Source: Phoronis australis (Eukaryota > Phoronida > Phoronidae). From it: a stretch of DNA of 64,000 nt. The translations under genes were made by a program, and so were the position numbers. Below, in pieces: positions 38,275-50,130 of the stretch. Every line of letters starts with the position of its first letter. The first letter of the stretch is position 1. The stretch is taken from assembly GCA_002633005.1 (NCBI GenBank), contig NMRA01000160.1, positions 207,640 to 271,639 of the forward strand, written 5' to 3'. Below the pieces are notes generated by a model. The model was not told the DNA's origin, did not search any database, and saw only the letters and a list, made by a program, of their open reading frames with translations.

Positions 38275-38365
38275 ATGACTCTCCGAGATAAACCTCACTG
38301 TGGAATCGAACCTACTATCCCGTGGTCGCAGTCTAGCACCATGCTGGCGCAGCTAAAACCAACTA
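38275..38365 (-). repeat. tRNA-derived SINE head
   Basis: The minus strand carries a box A-like GCCAGCATGGTGCTAGAC and, at 38312-38302, a box B GGTTCGATTCC, with near-tRNA spacing. The flanks do not fold as a full tRNA gene, so this is read as a SINE promoter region. Confidence 0.6.
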
Positions 38366-38630
38366 GAAAAATGGCTGAGTATTTTAAGTGTATTTAAGCA
38401 GACACTGGCCCTGATTTCAGCAAGTGTCTGGCAGACAACAAGCATTGCTGATTTGTACTGGTTACCATGGCAACAACAGTGCACAGTCCCTAAATTAGGT
38501 AAGAGCACTGTCTATTGAGACAAAAATCAGGCTGATGCTGACCTGTGATATGCAGATACTAGAGGTAAACACAATCTACAACAATGAAATCTTTTAGCAC
38601 GATTTACAGAACTGAAGACAACCTGTTTCA

Positions 38631-39150
38631 GCCCTTTCATAGTACCTGGTAACTTAACTCCGGTATGAGCGAAGCGTCAACGTAAGTTAACTGATTTGTT
38701 CATACCAGCTTCTCAGTAGTTAACGGCATCAAAGTAAACAGTATGTGACGTCATCATCGACGCAATCGCAAGGTAGCACTGATGCATCTCGTGCCCATTA
38801 AGATTTTTTAAACGTGACAAACTGAGAACATTTGTGTGTACTAATTGATATAAAACTTAGTTCTAATTCGATTGGTGATTATTCGAGCTAATTATAAGCA
38901 ACTATAAGTGACGACACTGCTTTTTAATTGTTGACCATAGCAGTGGCCCCTGGCGATAACTTCAATGAGACTGAAGTTGACCATTCATACCGCAGGGAAG
39001 TGTCGACGCTCCGCTGTTAAATCCATTTGTTTACTGCGAAGTTTACTGGCGCTGTTACTTCGATCCCGACCAAAGTTAACTGTTCAGACTAACCGCAAGT
39101 TCTCAACTCGCCAAAACATTGATGCCTCGACGTTAGTGCGAAAGGGGGCC
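38631..39150 (+). mobile_element. MITE-like element, copy 2
   Basis: Same family and orientation as the copy at 35654: ends GCCCTTTCAT / GCGAAAGGGGGC, interior GCGAAGCGTCAACG, GCAGTGGCCCCTGGCGATAA, ACTGAAGTTGACCATTCATA. Some internal divergence. A short direct TTCA flanks both ends, which could be a target duplication or chance. Confidence 0.8.
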
Positions 39151-39279
39151 TTCATACACCAGAGACATGCTGTTAAAACTGCATGTTGCCCTGTTTAGCT
39201 GGCTATAAGATGAACATCAATTTTTTTCTCTCATAAAATCGAATTTGGTTCAAAAGCAGACAAAAAAATCAGGCGTGTC

Positions 39280-39335
39280 AAACATGGCTCAAGATTTCCA
39301 AATATGGTGCAAAACATTTCACAAATGGTGCAGCA
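39280..39335 (+). repeat. Short stretch related to the 557-702 minisatellite
   Basis: TCAAACATGGCTCAAGATTT followed by CCAAATATGGTGCAAAAC reproduces the first two units of the repeat at 557 including their 20-bp spacing, then degenerates (ACAAATGGTGCAGCAC). Suggests that both derive from one dispersed precursor. Confidence 0.65.
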
Positions 39336-41535
39336 CTTAATGTCTGAACGGCTGCAGGGAGAACACTACCTTCAATAACACTGAAACTGCATGTGGTCGC
39401 TTTCGGTTGCTTGTGAACAGTGGGAAAGGTAAAATCTGCAAGACGCACTAGAAGTCGAGGCAAAATGTTCCACACAATTCATTGTGAGGTGATGCCCCAA
39501 GCAAAAGTCACAGAGAGAGAGAGAAAGAGGATGTTTAGCAGATTAGCAACTGTATATTCACTCAAAACAGAAAATCTATGAGACCCCAACACTCCGTCTA
39601 TGGCTGCATGGCACTTCAGGACCAGCATGGCCACTTGATAACACTGATTGGTTGCTCACTGAGGTCAAATAAAGGTCACACAACCTCAAACAGACATGAC
39701 CATTTAGATGTAGAGCAAAGAAACGCTAAGCATATTTCGCACAAAAACAATTAAAACTGTCATTTTCGAGCGGTGATTACTTGACTGCAAATAATACAAA
39801 ATTTACTAATTTTTAGTTGTTTTATGACATCTACAATGTTATAGAATTCCACTCGTTGGCCATATTATGTGCTATGTAAGCAAAGAATTACCATAACTTA
39901 CATATTTCACAGAGCATAGATATCTGGTAACGTCCTTCAAGGAAGATATTACATTCATTAACAGTTCTTGAATTTGATTGCGTTCCCAAGCTGCATTTTT
40001 GATTTTTTTGCCATCTAATAAGCAAAAACAAAATGTCTACCAAACACTACAGACAAGTTAAGGCAAATTCTCCAAACACATCTCGTGTTGAAATTTTTTG
40101 GGAGGGGGTGATATTCCAGGATTACATATAAACTACAGAATGAGCAAAACCAAGTGTTCAATAACCACTTCATCTGTGCATGCATGAGTTTACCACCAGC
40201 TGATTTTAGAAAAATGTTCATCTGTGGACAAATATCTAATAGGTTGCTCTCCACTGGTCTTTCCTGAAGAATAGGTGTCTTGCCCATGGCAGCTTTAGCA
40301 TTAGGCACTCATTTACCCTTGGACCCCAGAAAAGCATTCAGGTTAAGGCTGAAAACTGAAGCCTGAACTTTTTACATTTCACAATTTAAAGCGTCAATGT
40401 TTTGCAACATTCAGTTCAATGCTCAACCCTTGATTTTTCATTTTAATGATTTAAACGCAAGCATTAATCTGAATGGGTACAGCATTTCTCAACTTACACA
40501 AAAGGCGATTGTTAACTTTCACTAAGTGCCCATGTCGTGCAGATGCCCGGAAGATGTAGAAAAAGACAGAATTATACTCTAACTTGTTGAAAATAAAGAT
40601 GAAATATTGTGTCAATCAACCACGAAAAACGCTGAAGAAACACAAAAGTACATTTATAAAACATTCATTTGAGGACTTGCTCATTATGGCTGAATATGTT
40701 AAGTGCAATCTTTGTGTAAACGGCTAATTAGTACAGTAATCTCTCCTAAAAAAATTGAATAAAATTGCTGTTTTTCCTCTTTATTTCATGAAAAGTGACA
40801 TTTAGCTGATCAAAACAAACCCATGGTAGTGATGAAGCCATTTTTTCAGAAACTGCTTAAATTTCAATTAATTTGAAAAAATCCTACGCCTCGGCTGTAT
40901 CCTGTGCTAAATGAAGGTGTGTTTACAATTCCACCAACGACTCTCGCACAATACCATGGAGTTGAATAGTCGAAGGAGGTAACCACTAAGTTATTGATAG
41001 GAAACAAAATCAGCGCAGAGAAAACAAACAAATGAGAAAAAGTTAATGGTCACCTCCTAGTGACCCCTTCAGATAAAAACAATCGAGCTTGCCATGAAAA
41101 ACAGCTTCACCAGGAACTGCCATTTCAAATTAAATAGAATGTTGAAGCCCACAACTACAAAGAAGCAAGCAAGTTGATCGCTGATGTATTTACGGACTAT
41201 GGGGAAATGTTTTAAAGTTGGCACAACCTTTAAAGTTGCTGGACGCGAGGGAATGAGGTGGCAGAAATACGAATTATTTCACTATAAATAAAACCCAACT
41301 TTTTATATGTTATACATCAAAAAGGATCATGTTCTTTGATCTGGTTACAAAAAACACCCAAAGCCAGCACATCCATACATTCTAAAACAGTAACCACAGA
41401 TCAGTCAGGTAGTCCCACCTTTACTTAAAAGCAAAAGAAAACTCTAAGCGTGAGCTGTAATACAATACGTGACGTAGCCTTTTCGTGCCAGTTTCGTCAA
41501 TGACGGTGTATTGAATTGAACACCATAGTGACATA

Positions 41536-42037
41536 AGGCCCTTTCATAATAGCATCGACGCATCAAAATTTTGGGGAGTTGCGGTCAGCATGTAACTCCA
41601 GTCCTGGATTGAAATTAACAGTGCCAGTTCACCTCACAGTAAACAGGTGGATTTAACAGCTGAGCCTGGACGCTACAGTGAACGGTCAACTTCGGTCCCA
41701 TAGAAGTTATCGCCAGGGGCCACTGTTATCATCAACAACTAAAGGGCAGTGTCGTCGCTAATAGTTGCTTATATTTTGCTCGAATTACCACCAATGGAAT
41801 TAAAAATAAGTTTTATATCAATTAGCACATGTAAATGTTCCCAAATTGTCATATTAAAAAAATCTTAGCGTGACTGCAATGCATCAACTCTACCTTGCGA
41901 CTACTTTGATGACAGCAGCGCCACCAAATGTTTATTGCGATGTCCCTTAACTACAGGAGCCAGTATGAACACTTCAGTTACCTTGCATCGACACTCGACA
42001 CTCCGCCCAGACCAGAGTTGTCAGTATGAAAGGGCCT
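41536..42037 (-). mobile_element. MITE-like element, copy 3
   Basis: Opposite orientation to copies 1 and 2. Perfect 13-bp ends AGGCCCTTTCATA / TATGAAAGGGCCT. Interior GAAGTTATCGCCAGGGGCCA CTGTTATC is the complement of the conserved core of the other copies. Confidence 0.85.
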
Positions 42038-43017
42038 GAAGATGAATCAGTGTTCTCCATGACCTGTTTGATTTCTTTATTTTGACCACTGTCTAACTTT
42101 TCAAAGTGGTTGTAAATGCAACCTGAGTTTTTGAGTGTAGAGATCACTACATGGATTCACTACAAAACCTCACCAATTTCCAACAAATATAATACTAGAC
42201 AAAATTGATCTTCTTTCATTTGTCAAAAGCTTTTAATTAACACTGCTGTGAATGACCATAACTACTAAAAGCATGAAATGAAACTTAAAACTGGCAGAGC
42301 ATTAACATAGTACTGTCTTCTATGAGAAAAGGGAAAATAAAATGTCTCCTATCTGCCATGATGTCCGATAATTTATCGTAACTCTATAAGCCTAACCGTT
42401 CTTTACATTTGGCAATTTATAGCCTGATGCCCAAAACCTCTTGAACCCACCAAATTCACGAGTTAACCATTCGACCTTCGTATGCTTAGAAATTTTACAC
42501 TAAGTTCACAAGGACGCTCTTGAAGTAACTGAGTGAAAATTCCGACAATTTAATTGGTCAACGCAGTTTCGCGGGACTCCAACAGTCAAGACCACAATTC
42601 ATGAGATTCATGCAGTCATTTGGTAAGCCTGTCAAGATTTATTGCATTGTACGCTTTGAACTAAAATGATATGTTTACCTATTTGTTTTCACAAAATGTA
42701 TTTCATTTTGGATTCCTAAATTGTTTTCTTCATACTATAGAAAATAAAGGTGACTTAGCTTGCACGTAGATTTTCAGCGATTTACCACATAGCCTTTCAA
42801 TTGTTGTACTTCATAGCAGACTATGTGAATGCCAGAACTCCAAACATTCATGCCTGACTGTACTATATGTTTAGAGTGGACATGATATTCGAGAATTTAC
42901 GATGACTTTTTTTATTGATTGATTTCTCATTTATTTTGCAGACATGAAGTGGATGCGTGCTCACCCAGAGAGCAAAATGCAACATCGTTACCATTCGTTT
43001 GTAGCCATTTATCAATA

Positions 43018-43512
43018 GGGCCTTTCATACTAACGTCAGCGGTTTGGGGAGTTGCCGTCAGTATGAACGCTCAACTCCGGTCCTGGATCGAAGTTAACAG
43101 CTCCAATTAACATTGCAGTTAGCAGGAGAATTTAACAGCGCAGCGTCGATGCTGCGGTGCAGTATGAACGGTTAACTTTGGTCTAATCGAAATTATCGCC
43201 AGGTGTCACTGTTATCGTCAACAATTAAAGGGTAGTGCCGTCACCAATTGCTGCTTATATTTTGCTATAATAACGAATCGATTTCAAAATAAGTTTAATT
43301 TCAATTAGCACATATAAATGTTCCCAAATTGTCACATTGAAAAAATCACAGCGTGCAGCGCTACCTTGCGATAACTTCGATGACGACAGCGGCACCAACC
43401 GCTTACTTCGATTTTCATTAACTACCGAAGCCAGCATGAACGGTCCAGTTAACTGCGCTGTTAATATGTCGACGCTCTGCTCAGACCAGAGTTAAGTCAA
43501 TATGAAGGAGCC
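43018..43512 (-). mobile_element. MITE-like element, copy 4
   Basis: Opposite orientation to copies 1 and 2. Ends GGGCCTTTCATACTAACGTC / TATGAAGGAGCC, the right end with substitutions. Interior GAAATTATCGCCAGGTGTCA and the TTTTGC...AATCGATT region match copy 3 closely. Confidence 0.82.
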
Positions 43513-45074
43513 TAATGAGCTGCTACCCAGTTATTATCCACCTACTTTGCATAAACATAATTGCCAAAAGGCTGATTACATAACTACATATAAAATTTTA
43601 CCAAAATTTGTCACATGACGTCTACACAGTACATACTATGCTAATAATAGACTAAAATCTTTATTGGTTTCGCAGATAAACTTGACAAATTAGAATTTCA
43701 CCTGTCCGTCATATCGTATGTTAAATAAATGAAGAACTTTTGTAGCTAAAGTGAAATTCATTGGTCATGCACTAGACTGAAGGCTGCAGTTGGATTATAC
43801 CACCAAACAGAAGGGTGAATGGACAGTTGGTTGGGACTTGTGCTTAGAATAACAACACTTATGCAACTTTCCTCACCACAACACAAACAGTGAACAACTT
43901 CAAATGATGGGAAGGAACAAAAGAGTGTAGGGCATCAATGACTTCAACACAAATCCAGCAGAGTTGAACTACATTAGTCAAAAACATGCTATACCAGGGA
44001 CCTTATGGTTGATCAAAGCCCAGGGTCTAATCTTTTTAGTGGAGATAGAACTCAATTTGTCTTGAGCACTTTCTCTTCTGTGAGTGTCTTATCATTTTAT
44101 GCTCCAGTACATAACAGCCTTGGGGGAAAGGTATTAATCCTGGTGTGCACTTAATAACCCCATCACTGTGGCTACAATTTTGAGTCTGAGCTCAGTTTCG
44201 AGTTTTTAGCTCGAAATCTATGGACTAACAAATGTGAACCTGGATTAGAAACACATTTGCACAAGCTATAATGTGACATACAGCAGAAGAACGAAGCCTT
44301 GCCATATCCACGTTCTGTACCAACAGACGATATTTTGAAAATCTGGGCATTCACAACGTTAGAAGTCCCTGAATAGTGAAAGAAGTGTAATTTTTGTGAT
44401 TACTTTGTCCAAAATTGAGGAGGTTTTACACCAACTGTGTTTCTACTGGTGCTTGGTGACAGCTACAAAGGAGTTCCTACACAATAATTACCTACATTCC
44501 TTGAGCAGCATGATTCAGTCAAGGAGTACATAACAGAAAAGTCTCATTTGAATGATCCACACCAACATTTTTATAGAATAGAAAAAAGCCTTAGATAAAT
44601 GTCAACATTCCCGATATTTATTGGGTTAAGAATGTTTATTGTTAGTACAGTGTTGAAGACAATATGGTGGACAAGTGAAATTTTGTTTTCTCAGTTTTTA
44701 CATCAAATAAATACCAAAACCTTCGATAAATTGAAACATTAATTAAAGTTTCGTTAATTTATTTTTGTCTGGTGAAATTTTCTATTGTAAAAAATGAAAT
44801 TCCTTTTAACAGTTAGCTTTAAATCATTCTATTTCATATCTGATTCAAGCCATTGGCTCCCACATACTAAGAAAAACAGGATGTTGATGACCTAAAATCG
44901 GTATACCCGGTAACTATAATGTTATAAATGTCATTTTCCTTAAATTTCAGGGTACATTCCATATTGGGTTGGTATGAATTCATATACAGCGGACAATAAA
45001 TGATCATCAACCTGATGTGTGATCACCATTCAGTGCATCATTTATAGGAAGCCTTTTGGTCATTTATCATTGGT

Positions 45075-45393
45075 CAGTGATAAGAAACCATAAATAATTA
45101 TATCGACCATTAACATGAATTCTAATCAACCTGAGTTAGCTTTATTGAAGAACTATTACAAAGTGAAAACACACTTCAGGAGTTCACGATGAAATCAGCA
45201 ACAAGGAATGTACATTGGAATAGGAATTTTGGACAGTGATAAGAAACCATAAATAATTATATCAAACATTAACATGAATTCTAATCAACCTGAGTTAGCT
45301 TTATTGAAGAACTATTACAAAGAGAAAACACACTTCAGGAGTTCAGGATGAAATCAACAACAAGGAATGTACATTGGAATAGGAATTTTGGAC
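45075..45393. repeat. 159-bp tandem duplication
   Basis: The segment starting CAGTGATAAGAAACC at 45075 is repeated from 45234. Only about five differences were seen across 159 bp (for example TCGACC/TCAAAC, AAGTG/AAGAG, TTCACG/TTCAGG). A recent local duplication, or possibly an assembly artefact. Confidence 0.93.
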
Positions 45394-48300
45394 AAAAATT
45401 AATAGCTAAAACTTGATGCTTCTCAATTTTTAAAAAGCCTCTATCAACATTGTGAATGGCCACAGTTTGTCAAAACATTGTCTAACAATAGCTATACCAC
45501 ACACCTTAAGAGTTATAAAGTCTTTATCGTGCGCAACTTGTCCTTAGTGGAAAAATCAAGAAATAAATTTCAGTTGTCTGCCATACTGTGTCCTAAATTG
45601 ATGAGATTTTACCAGAACATTAAGGTAGAATCGCTCACCTGAATACCCTTACAAAGTCAACCTAAAGTCTATTGTTGCTCTCTGAATATTCAACGACATC
45701 ACAATGTGGTAAGAGCTTTCCAATTTAGGACACAAAATAGCGAACAAAAGAAATTTATTTTCTCATTTCAAATACTTAAAAGCTAAGAAGCACCAAATTA
45801 ATGATTTACCATATTTAAGAGCTGTACCATCGATACCATTGGAAAAAAAATTGAAAAATCGTGAGCTTTCACAACAACGTCAGAAGACCAAATGGAAAAC
45901 GAAGAAGGGCAAATTTTGGCAATTATTTTTGTAAGACATTGGTGAGGTTTTATCCTAATCTGGTAAGCTGGCCACTCACACCACTTCATAGGCTTGTCAT
46001 AGGTAAGGTTGGGTTGGGAGTTGTGACATAATTCTGTTGTTTGCAAAGTAAGAATACACAACACCCACACAGTCAAGCACAACATAAAGAGACCAAGCCC
46101 TGTGGTTGGATTAACTTCCTCCAAATATTTGCCAGATTCCTGTTCTTGGGTGAACAGTTGAAAGGAACAAACTGGCAGACTAGGGGGAAGATACTTGACT
46201 ATACTTTTGACAGAGGATGCCTCAAGGAAATTCAGATATCCACCCAACATAAAAAAGAGACCCATTTGCAGTGAGCTTCCATGAAAAGCCACCGTTTCAT
46301 CTAGCTCCAGAAACATATACCTTTCACAGAGTAGCCGTTCTTGTCAACATTTGCCAATAATGGCATTAATGAGATGCCACATTCTCAAAAATGAGATGTC
46401 AACACCTTTTGCCAGCAAAGTCTTAATTAATACATTTTCCATAGCTGTTTATCAGTTTTTTGTTGGAAAAATGAACCTTTTGTACAGTTTTGACCTCCCA
46501 AAGTGAACCCTTTTGTTAAGAATTAAACCTGAAAAGGCAACCATTCGTAGAGAATTTCATCAGAAATGCACCCTTTTGTGGAGAAACTGGTCAGGGAAAA
46601 AGTCAGCCAGAGTCATGATGCAATACCCCTTCAACTATCCCCGGGTCCCTGACTCAACCGAGGCACAAGTAGAAGCCATATAATCAACAAATGTTAAATG
46701 CTTTTCAGATAACAAACAAATATTAAAAATGACTACAAATCCATATGTCACAAAAATTGATTTTTGATTTTAGACCTCTTACTATTTGACGAAATTTTCC
46801 TTGAATTGTTCTTTAGTCAAATCAGAAGATTTTTCTGGCTAGGAAAGAACGTGACATTTTTGCTTGAGACCGGCCTCTGAAGTTTGGATGGTCATGGTGG
46901 TCCTTTGAAACACCAAGCACAGTCTCGAGCAAAAACGAAGTGCCAGCTCTTCAATGCCAAAGATCTATTTCATATCCAAGTCAGTCCACAAGTTGAGACT
47001 GGCTTATGGCGATAAGTCAGTGGTCGAAATCAAAAGTTACAATAAAATATCACCTTTTTAGACAAAAATAATTGCCAAAATTTATCTTTTTATTTTTTCA
47101 AGGCTTCTAATTTCTCATGTTGTTTTGAATACCCGCAATTCTTCAGAATAACTGTCTGGTGGCAGTAATGGTATAGATTTTTAAAAATGACGAAGGGTTC
47201 ATCATTTATGAAAACATTTACCTCACTTGTCAGCCATATTGTGTCCTAAATTAGGGACATTTTACTGTAGTTTCTTTATCTTTAACAACTAATGGGGTTT
47301 TGGGATGTTGTGTCTCATCAAATCCATTAATATGTCTAATTTAAGTATCGCTAACAACTACCAAATGATCACGTCTGCATAAATTATGTAAATGATGAAA
47401 GGAAAGACAACAAAAAACACCTGGAATACATAGTCTATCAAATGTTTGCTGGATTCTCTGCTTTGATTAAACTTCACAACTACCACAAACATTCTGGTTA
47501 GTGCACATGTTCCTATTAACAGCCCCAACTGGCTACTTTTTGAATTAAGCACCTACTTCTCTGGGCTAAGTGTACAATCTCCATGTTGGAAAACACGGAT
47601 ATCTCAGCTGATGATCACTTCCTCCTTGACCTAGTTTCTGTTCACAGTAAACTTTTACTTCAATCATCCGCATTTTGAGAAACAAGTTTCTCCACTGAAT
47701 AACAGGCAACAAACAGGTTCTCGAAATCTGGCAACCAAGTTACAAAGTTACTCTATGACGAAGTGTGAAAGGACTTCAGGAAGATGGACACTTGCCTTAA
47801 AAGATTCAGCTGGACACAGTTCAATTACTATATAATTAATAGTTTTACAGCTGATCTTCACTCATTCAAGGTGGCCACATTTTTTTCGAATTTTAAAAAC
47901 ATTAAAATAAATTTTCAATCTGAGGCTCAAAAGTAAAGTTTCGCAGGGCAGTACCGACCTTTAACAAGGACAATGATCACTTATAGGGGGTCCCAGATTT
48001 TGAGAACCGTCGGAGGTCCTAAAGTAGTGAGTGCCCTAAAGTCATGAACGATCTTATTACCGCTTCTGTACGTTCCCACGACATCTAGCGTTGAAGTATC
48101 AAGCGTTGAAGTTTCCAGCGTTCGTCTGCTTACGAACATCAAACGAATACCGGACGTGTTGATATTCACAATATGAAAATAAACAGTGAGTGGGTGGCTT
48201 CTTTTCAGAAATGTATCTTAAAACAACCTATTTCACCAACCCACTTTTTGTGCATTTTCAGAATATATTTTCGAAACTAAACATCATTCAGATATGCTGT

Positions 48301-50059
48301 AACGTACTTTCCAAGGGTGTATCAAAATGTCCCAGGGTGGATCAAGTTTTGTAAGGCCAAAGCAATAAATTACAAGGAGATGATTTATGTTGGGTTCTTA
48401 GCGTATCTCACTGAAAAGGTCTGTGCACATCGAAGTTGGGTGCAAAACACATAACAATTCATTTCAATTGAACGTGAATTAATAAACAATGCAATGCGTT
48501 TTTATGTCGTCTACAGTAACTGTAAGCACTGTAGTTGATTTGTGTGGTCTTACTTCGTGCATTTCCGTCTAAACGAAACGGTCATGGCTTTAGGGCCTCA
48601 TTCAAAATGGCCGGCGATATCAGCGACCGTTTCAAAACTCTACTTTCATAGACAAACAAGGGACAAGATTGGCAAAACACGTTTACTTGTGAAGGCTGAT
48701 ATATGTCCATGACATCACACGAGCAGCTGCTAAAGGACATTGGGTAGTATGATAATCGGCTGCTTTTTATGCTCATATTCACAACTTTAGGTTACCAGTG
48801 TCTACATGGAAAAAAATGGTTCTCAAAATGCGGGACCCCTTAAGGGACTATCAGCCATGTGGACGAGGCAAATGTTTTCAAACTTGGACCTCGTACCGTC
48901 TAAAGTCGAGAGTTTGGCAACTCAGCAAAACAACAATACCAAATGGTGAAATTTGACGCCATTTGTCTAAGTTCAAGATCCCTTGGTAAGATACACAAAA
49001 CCCATGTGTATCAGAACCGACACATTGGAAGATAACTACCTCACTCTTTGTACTATAACACTTGGCTTGTTTAGAAGTATAGTAAAATCAGTGGCAATAG
49101 TCCCATATAACATGCTGGTATGTTGAGAAACAATTTGATTCCAACTATTCAGTGGAGAAAACGTGTTCTCAAAATTCGGGCACATAAAAATATCCGACCA
49201 TTATCAAATCAGTAGTACTAATCAAAAGTTTCATCTTCTTTAAGTTACACATCGAAACAACCACCAGACCTTTTGAGAAATCACGGTCTTTTAGAACCTT
49301 TGAATAACGAACAAACATCAATGTGGGCAAATAGTTTTGTTCAAAATTGGTGAAACTTTACCGTACAATCACGTGACAGGAAGGAGAGACTGGGGGATGA
49401 TGGGAAGTTAGTAAAAAATAAAGTATTAACGAGTCGTCCAATCCACACTCAGTTCTAAGGTTGTGATGATGCTCAAAATGGAGACACTTAGAACCAATTT
49501 TTATTTTTTAATCAAGATCCTCAAATTCCACCATGTGCTTCAAGACACACCTACCCTTACAGTAATTCTCCACTAATTTGCCACAAAAATAATGAGCAAA
49601 ATTGTCATTTTTCCATTTTTCAAGGGCAGCTTACTTTACAGCAAAAAAGGAAATTTTACCATCCATAAGTTGCTTTACGTCATCTGCCCAGTACATACCA
49701 TACTAGTAAAAGGCTAAGATTTTCTTAATCTTTATTTTCGTGGAGAAATATGACAAAATAGGATTTCATTCGTCGACTTTATTGTACGCTAAATATGTGA
49801 AGAATTATTTGTACATTTCTCCGTAAGCACGCCCATCATAGCACACAAACAAGGTGTTAAATATACTACAGTCCAACTGAAAAGAGTTCTGATAACCGCC
49901 AGGGGCAGCCATTACCCTGCAGGGACGTATGTGATGAATATGACCCAGACTCGGGACACAGCACAGGTGTTTTGGCCCTATTAATTAATGACAGCCATGT
50001 ACAGTGTGCGAGATCTTAAAAGTCATGTTGCGATCCCTTCAATAAGGGGTATCTTCTTC

Positions 50060-50130
50060 GGTGACACAGCTCACTGGTAGAGTTGCAATGCACTGAACAG
50101 TTAGGAATTTCATGGGGTCTAGGGTCCTCA
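50060..50130 (+). repeat. tRNA-like sequence, probable SINE remnant
   Basis: CAGCTCACTGGTAGAGTTGC resembles a tRNA box A and D arm, followed some 35 nt later by a weak box B-like GGGTCTAGGGTCC. No acceptor stem pairing was seen. Confidence 0.35.

Noticed and set aside
45798-46316. 172-codon open frame on the minus strand, the longest there outside known exons
   Set aside because: No recognisable motif or splice context, composition like the surrounding intron, and it lies in repeat-laden sequence just after a ladder unit.
50060-50130. Functional tRNA gene
   Set aside because: Box B is weak and no acceptor stem pairs; kept only as a probable SINE remnant.
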